This document shows, piece by piece, positions 60,701-64,000 of a DNA stretch of 64,000 nt. The number at the start of each line of letters is the position of its first letter. Position 1 is the first letter of the stretch. Below the pieces are notes generated by a model. The model was not told where the DNA came from. It was given only the letters and a program-made list of their open reading frames with translations, and did not search any database. The position numbers and the translations under genes are program-made. Origin of the DNA: Diadema setosum (Eukaryota > Echinodermata > Echinoidea > Diadematoida > Diadematidae); the NCBI GenBank assembly GCA_033980235.1, contig CM067070.1:2700978-2764977 (forward strand). The letters run 5' to 3'.

Positions 60701-63424
60701 TAACTATATATTTATCTATTTATTGTTCCTTTCATATAGGCAATTAATAAGTCTGGGTAGGGACAGTTCTGGGTCCAGCCTGTTGTATATTTCCAAACGT
60801 ACTTTTTAAACGGCACACAAGAAGTCGCTTTGTAAAACAAATTACTTTAGTAAACATTTTATATGTTTGACAACAAGGAACTTATTTTTATAATGATAAA
60901 ATGATCTAATACTTCTACAATATGTATATATTGTGTGTATAAAGGTGTAAGTATTTCTGCATAATACATTGTTTTCTCCCTGTACATAAGTATTCGGAAT
61001 TAGATAGAAAATGAATAATATACATGTATGATATTTATAGGTTTTCCAGACCAATTTCGCACTTTTGTCAGTCCATATGATAGAAAGTTCATTCAATTAA
61101 GCAAAACCCCTCGTAATTGCACAATCGGTCTTTCAAAATTACGTTCAATATAGCATTTCGATCAATGAAATTTGCAGGTGTGGCTTTCGAATTCGTAAAA
61201 AGGGCATTTAAATTGGCTGGTACTCTACGTTCATTCAAATTCGCCATCACTCGCCAAAAAAAGGGTTTATGAGTCATTTAATTTCGGGAATGGGCGGTCA
61301 AATTATAAACATTTTCACTCAGATTTACGCCATTTTATTTCTTTTTTTGAAAAGGTTGAAACATTTAAACGTGTATTTCTATGTGACTTTTTGTTTCATC
61401 CACACAATGTTAAGCAGTGAAAGTATCATATTTTTGAGCCTATGCATGTATAACTCGAGTTAGTTCTTCTGTAACGCCCCTTTTATCTCATACATGTCAT
61501 TATAGGGTAGCCTTTATGAACCGATACTATACAGATTAACTTCATCTTTTCACAGTCATGACAGCTCCAGTTAGATACAAACGTATATCTCAAGAAGACA
61601 GAAATGGAATCATTGAAACATTTGATGATCATAAACTTAAAGGGATCTTACAGTTCTGGTTGAGACCTAATTTCAGGTTTCTAACATTTTTTGGTGAGAT
61701 AATGAGAAACCTCTTATAAAATATGAAAGAGTATGTAATTCTATGAGGAATTCAACTTTTATTTGATGAAAATTGGTTTTGAAATGGCTAAGATATCCAA
61801 AAAAAGAGCGATTCTAATGAAGTGTGGGACTCACACTTTATCATGATCGCTTTGTTTTACTTTGTTTTTGGATGTTTCAGTTATTCCAAACCCGATTTTC
61901 ATCAAATAAACTTTGAATTCCTCTTAAAATGGTATGCTCTGCACTATATCACAAGTGTTTTCTTGGTATCTCGTAGAAAGTTAAAAGCCCAATTCTCATC
62001 TCTACCAATACTGTACTATCCCTTTAACTTCCTGTAACTGGCCGACATACTCCGAATAAAGCGCTCAACTGCCACATGCATCTTCGGACTGGGAGACTCA
62101 ATAGGCACATTGTAAAAAAGAAAAAAAAATAACCGTTGACAAAATCTCTAAATTAAATACTAAGATAAGTAATGTAATGATGCTTACAAACAAACACTTT
62201 GTTGGAAAAAAATAAAGAAAGAACCAAAGCATAAACACGTGTGCTAAATTGACTGCAAAAGATGGTAAATTGGATGTCCCAAAGTGAATTCGAATGAACG
62301 AGCGCAGCATGCATACGTCATCACATGACTATCATTAACTGTATACGCCGAATATTTCGTGAGGTTTTTATTTTCGCCAATTTCACAAGTCGGGTGCTAT
62401 TCGTGAAATTAAAGACACACGAAAATATTGACTCTGTTCCAAAACTGAATGAACGAATAACAAAATGTTGCTTGTCTTACGAATTCAATCGAAAAAAGGT
62501 GTTATTTAGGATGACGCTAGAGGTAATTTGAATTCTCTAAAATAAATTTGAATGAACAGATCATAAAATTGAAAGACCGAATAAATATTGACTGCAGCAA
62601 TGATTAACTAGACTGACAAAAGTGCGAAATAGGCCGGAAAAAAATATATTTCAATAACCTTTACATACATTGTGACTATAGGCATGGGATAACATTTCAA
62701 AAGTCGAACAAATCAGAGTATATGTATAGTATATTGTCTACCTGAATATTCCGTAATTACATAATGATACTAAAAATTACAGTAGTAAAATTATTAAATT
62801 ACAGTAATGGAATGTTAATACAAAAATTACTTCAGGTACAATAAAGCATCAGTTTTGTTCTCTTATTTTTCTTTTAGTGAAAAGTGTGTCTACGAAACAC
62901 GCAAGGTAAGAAAAGTGGACATCACCATATTTTCCCAGCATTTAACTTGGGGATAAGAAGAGCAACAGCTTCCAGTAGATGCGAAAGGGAGGGGGGGGGG
63001 GTGAGGACTTTTGACGATGCAGACCCTCCCCCCTCCGACACACTCACACTCGCACGTATTTGGTTCTTCAAGATATTAAGGGGCGTGCGTTGCACATTGA
63101 CTCCCTGAAACTAGCTCACACCCACCCCGTACACACAATACAAACGAACAAACTGTACTGCTACTTTATAAAACTCTCTGGTTTTCGCCTTTAATGAACA
63201 CTTTTGTTTGGTTTTAACTTTAAAATTGATTAAAAAAAACATGCCGTTATTCATATGTTTCCATCATCATTTTGTTGTTGTTATTGTTGTCCTTTCGTTC
63301 GGATGATGTATGTTCGAAATTAGGTAAATAACACCTCATCAATGTTGACCCTGTTTGTACCATAGGACAGACATTCAAGGAGACGAGAACAACGCCTATA
63401 AGATGCTCGAAAGCGGAAGCAAAG
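46521..63424 (+). CDS. Ig-domain receptor (gene 2), 5' part, tandem paralogue of gene 1
   Basis: Eight coding exons (46521-46574, 46975-47305, 48812-49123, 49740-50012, 50918-50989, 60444-60563, 62878-62905, 63366-63424) join in one frame for 416 complete codons and end in phase 1, where gene 1 begins its kinase. The protein has a signal peptide (MAAYHLMCIPIATMILHG), three Ig-like domains, a Ser/Thr-rich linker missing from gene 1, a transmembrane helix and a juxtamembrane part. The kinase-like domain would be outside the window, so whether this copy is catalytic cannot be told. Ig1 keeps both cysteines. Ig2 has Gly in place of its first one. Intron 5 (50990-60443) is 9.4 kb and full of mobile DNA. 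A head-to-tail duplication with gene 1 is clear from order, phase and the first exon. Confidence 0.8.
46975..47305 (+). CDS. Gene 2 exon: Ig-like domain 1
   Basis: 331 nt, the same as gene 1. It has QLTCTVIGG, FTWSDVSGG and STLTITDTQILEEGSYVCQS. Ends in phase 1 at donor GTAAAT. Confidence 0.9.
48812..49123 (+). CDS. Gene 2 exon: Ig-like domain 2 (lacks first Cys)
   Basis: 312 nt, phase 1 to 1, preceded by a (TG)n at 48757-48785 as in gene 1. It encodes ETYEAVGTADGSRPTVDINW and SLRCETTGH. The B-strand cysteine is Gly, so the usual Ig disulfide cannot form. Confidence 0.9.
49284..49503. repeat. Back-to-back perfect palindromes
   Basis: Palindrome 1 is 49284-49434 (75-base arms around one A at 49359). 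Palindrome 2 is 49434-49503 (34-base arms around a 2-base loop GA). They touch at one base. They lie in gene 2 intron 3; gene 1 has a simple, unpaired homologue at about 21484-21600. Confidence 0.95.
49740..50012 (+). CDS. Gene 2 exon: Ig-like domain 3
   Basis: 273 nt, phase 1 to 1, acceptor TTGCCTTGCAG. It has MLSITCSIPQ, TYYIYENVT and EYLCVGGSYLGNTTTT. It lacks the two extra cysteines of the gene 1 domain. Confidence 0.9.
50451..51289 (+). repeat. Tandem duplication carrying a linker exon
   Basis: Unit A (about 50451-50792) and unit B (about 50916-51289) align over their length; shared blocks include GAAACAGGATCCTTTTCAAA and TTTGCTTCGTGAATGTC. The exon-like start of unit A has an in-frame TGA; unit B holds the open linker exon. 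Confidence 0.85.
50918..50989 (+). CDS. Gene 2 exon: Ser/Thr-rich linker
   Basis: 72 nt, phase 1 to 1, acceptor TGTAGCAG, donor GTAGGA. It encodes RHTTFNPTTGRETSILMS then SESPT, a likely O-glycosylated stalk between Ig3 and the membrane. It is symmetrical in phase, so it could be skipped without harm. No counterpart was found in gene 1. Confidence 0.55.
51395..51610. mobile_element. Diverged MITE copy related to 41161
   Basis: Shares GTTGGGAGCAGTGATG, ATTTGATGCACATGTG and CTGTAAACGGTTTA with the copy at 41161-41405. Confidence 0.45.
52263..52515 (-). mobile_element. (TTGAA)n-tailed retroelement 3' end inside satellite
   Basis: TTCAA-type repeats at 52263-52282, then TTTTTATTTTCCACACATGG and GGAACACCCTCGTCAGCCAA. 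It is inserted in a satellite unit whose sequence resumes near 52515. Confidence 0.65.
52566..52775 (+). mobile_element. SINE-like element
   Basis: Contains CACGTAAAAGATCCCGCTTC, GGTGAAGTGGTCCCACCTC and AGCTGAATATGGGCTATCCA, ending ATGAACAAACAAAC. I recognise this as a dispersed SINE-type repeat of marine invertebrates, from memory. Confidence 0.5.
53160..53235. repeat. Poly-C / poly-A tracts
   Basis: C-runs at 53163-53175 and 53211-53228 around an A-run. Prone to assembly error. Confidence 0.9.
54177..54525 (+). repeat. Direct repeat, two units of about 100 bp
   Basis: Both units (54177-54280 and 54418-54525) contain TTTACACCCATAAATTTA and AGCTCAAGATTC followed by GATTGCCGTGATCAG. Confidence 0.8.
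55150..56060. repeat. Outer palindrome enclosing the MITE
   Basis: Inverted 27-base matches around TTTGCAAAAACCGATAAGTC at 55213-55240 and 55992-56018, outside the MITE. So the MITE lies inside, or replaces the middle of, an older foldback. Confidence 0.75.
55318..55887. mobile_element. Foldback MITE, 570 bp, TTAA ends
   Basis: Starts TTAAAGGGAAGGTAAACCCT and ends AGGGTTTATCTTCCCTTTAA, with arms of about 200 bases (CTAAGAGCAATGTGG, CGGACAATCGATGCAAAAGT, GGAGACTACTAGA). No coding capacity. Confidence 0.9.
56061..57949. other. Intronic, no exon seen
   Basis: Part of gene 2 intron 5. Only a short hairpin at 57079-57146 (CAACTGGTTGACAA against TTGTCAATCAGTTG) stands out. Confidence 0.55.
57950..58417. 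mobile_element. Foldback MITE, 468 bp, TTAA ends
   Basis: Starts TTAAAAGGACATTCCAGACG and ends CCGGAGGTCTCCTTTAA, with an inner inverted pair GAACAAGGATGATGACAT / ATGTCATCATCCTTGTTC. Non-coding. Confidence 0.8.
58418..59950. other. Intronic, no exon seen
   Basis: AT-rich part of gene 2 intron 5 with no supported feature. Confidence 0.5.
59960..60245 (-). mobile_element. LINE C-terminal fragment
   Basis: The minus strand at about 60015-60090 reads NKSIRHHGPDV, a stop, NNLLEQIK, matching the SIRHHGPNTWN block of the 22770-24745 LINE. It is a short dead fragment just upstream of the transmembrane exon. Confidence 0.7.
60342..60443 (+). other. Possible alternative first exon with signal peptide
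   Basis: After a TATTTTTTCAG acceptor an ATG at 60377 opens MAVTHYHHLLLLSFLCQYVC followed by NVDG, a good signal peptide shape, in the same frame as the transmembrane exon. If used, it would give a receptor form without Ig domains. Confidence 0.35.
60444..60563 (+). CDS. Gene 2 exon: transmembrane segment
   Basis: 120 nt, phase 1 to 1 (acceptor AATGTAG). It encodes a Cys-rich start (GACPCCCPLSG), then MVTAVSIMGVLLAVSITVNV and QFYRQSR. SIMG and the GGTTGG donor context match gene 1. Confidence 0.8.
61556..62100 (+). pseudogene. Tc1-like transposase N-terminal helix-turn-helix, split by a MITE
   Basis: The first part (61558-61636) reads TAPVRYKRISQEDRNGIIET then FDDHK. The second part (62038-62100) reads LADILRIKRSTATCIFGL. 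Together they look like the paired-type DNA-binding start of a Tc1/mariner-like transposase. A MITE (61637-62027) separates them, and a TAA lies just before the second part. Confidence 0.6.
61637..62027. mobile_element. Foldback MITE, 391 bp, TTAA ends
   Basis: Starts TTAAAGGGATCTTACAGTTC and ends ACTGTACTATCCCTTTAA. Inner inverted match TTTGATGAAAATTGG / CGATTTTCATCAAATAA. It interrupts the transposase fragment. A weak partial relative lies near 27500-27680 in gene 1. Confidence 0.85.
62878..62905 (+). CDS. Gene 2 exon: juxtamembrane micro-exon
   Basis: 28 nt, phase 1 in and 2 out, encoding VKSVSTKHAR, with acceptor TTTCTTTTAG and donor GTAAGA. Same size and phases as gene 1. Confidence 0.7.
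63366..63424 (+). CDS. Gene 2 exon: juxtamembrane
   Basis: 59 nt, phase 2 in and 1 out, encoding TDIQGDENNAYKMLESGSK. The last coding exon of gene 2 in the window; donor GTAGAG at 63425. Confidence 0.7.
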
Positions 63425-64000
63425 GTAGAGTGTAGCCTTTTTAAACACAATATTGTTGTTGTTTTAGAACATTACAGCCATCACTCTTTAGCCAATAATT
63501 TTAGTGGAGATTTTCTTTTCTTTCATGTTTGATCACAAAGAAAAGATTATACAATTTAAGACAAAATGCGTTAATGTTATTACCTTTGTTTGGTCTGATT
63601 GTTCTTGGGAGGTAAAGTTTCATACAGTGTGCACATGTGAGTGTGAGCGTGTGTGTGTGTGTGTGTGGGGGGGGTGTCTGTGTGTATGTATGCGTGTTTC
63701 TAGCTGTGATTGGCATCTTCTGAACACATATGAGAAGTGGCAAGACACTTCAATACGAGACAAGATAAGTTTTTAACGTATTTGGTGACACCATAAGGAG
63801 TTTCTGATCAATAGTTTATAGTAGAGGATTGATGTTTTTGACTTTTGTTACCATCCAACAAGCCCGTCCAACTTGTAATCAAGCGTTATAGTAGAAGGGC
63901 TTTACCAGAGGTTTTGTTTTTGTTTTTAATTTTGATTTTTTTTTTGCCATTGCTTTTCGGGGGGATGTCTTAAAATGTGATGCAAAAAAAAAAAAAAAGA
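63425..64000. other. Gene 2 intron, runs off the window
   Basis: Contains a (GT)n at 63648-63667 and no exon. In gene 1 the corresponding intron is about 1 kb, so the first kinase exon is expected just past the end. Confidence 0.5.

Larger units (their letters stand above)
61042..62643. mobile_element. Candidate DNA transposon remnant with inverted ends
   Basis: TTTCGCACTTTTGTCAGTC at 61055-61073 is inverted at 62611-62629, and flanking TTTTCC-type bases also pair. A helix-turn-helix transposase fragment lies inside. Divergence between the ends is high. Confidence 0.45.

Overview
The window is nuclear DNA from an animal, most likely an echinoderm and probably a sea urchin. The reasons are AT-rich sequence, GT-AG introns of hundreds to thousands of bases, many microsatellites, CR1/jockey-like LINEs whose 3' ends run into (TTGAA)n repeats, and dense small palindromic transposons of kinds I recall from sea urchin sequence. 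The species is inferred, not proven. There are no bacterial, plasmid or CRISPR features.

Layout. (1) At 942-14756 (+) is the 3' part of a small gene of unknown function. Five short GC-rich exons splice in one continuous frame to a stop at 14754-14756. Two copies of one LINE family sit in its introns in antisense: a nearly complete one (3189 to at least 7039, one frameshift in ORF2) and a 5'-truncated one (11972-13893). An orphan LINE ORF1 protein gene (9603-10589, -) lies between them. (2) At about 17200-40734 (+) is a complete receptor gene. Sixteen exons (one non-coding) join without any phase conflict into a 699-residue protein: signal peptide, three Ig-like domains, one transmembrane helix, and a cytoplasmic tyrosine-kinase-like domain of FGFR/Tie type. 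The kinase core is altered at several catalytic positions: the beta3 Lys is Arg, HRD is HGN, and no Glu is seen at the alphaC position. It is therefore best read as a receptor pseudokinase. (3) From about 45330 to the window end is a tandem paralogue with the same non-coding first exon, signal exon, three Ig exons, transmembrane exon and two juxtamembrane exons. Its kinase exons would lie beyond position 64000.

The paralogues keep exon phases and mostly exon lengths, but differ in informative ways. The second copy has lost the first cysteine of Ig2. It has an extra Ser/Thr-rich linker exon whose tandem duplicate is broken, and a possible second signal peptide fused in frame to the transmembrane exon. 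Its third intron carries a back-to-back double palindrome that the first copy lacks.

The introns hold most of the other structure: a 2.8 kb foldback in the pseudokinase activation-loop intron; inverted TTCGTTATTCCGAAGG repeat clusters flanking the N-lobe exons; several foldback MITEs starting TTAAAGG, one of which splits a Tc1-like transposase helix-turn-helix; a satellite of about 200 bp; SINE and LINE remnants; and pogo-like MITEs. No tRNA or rRNA gene is convincing.
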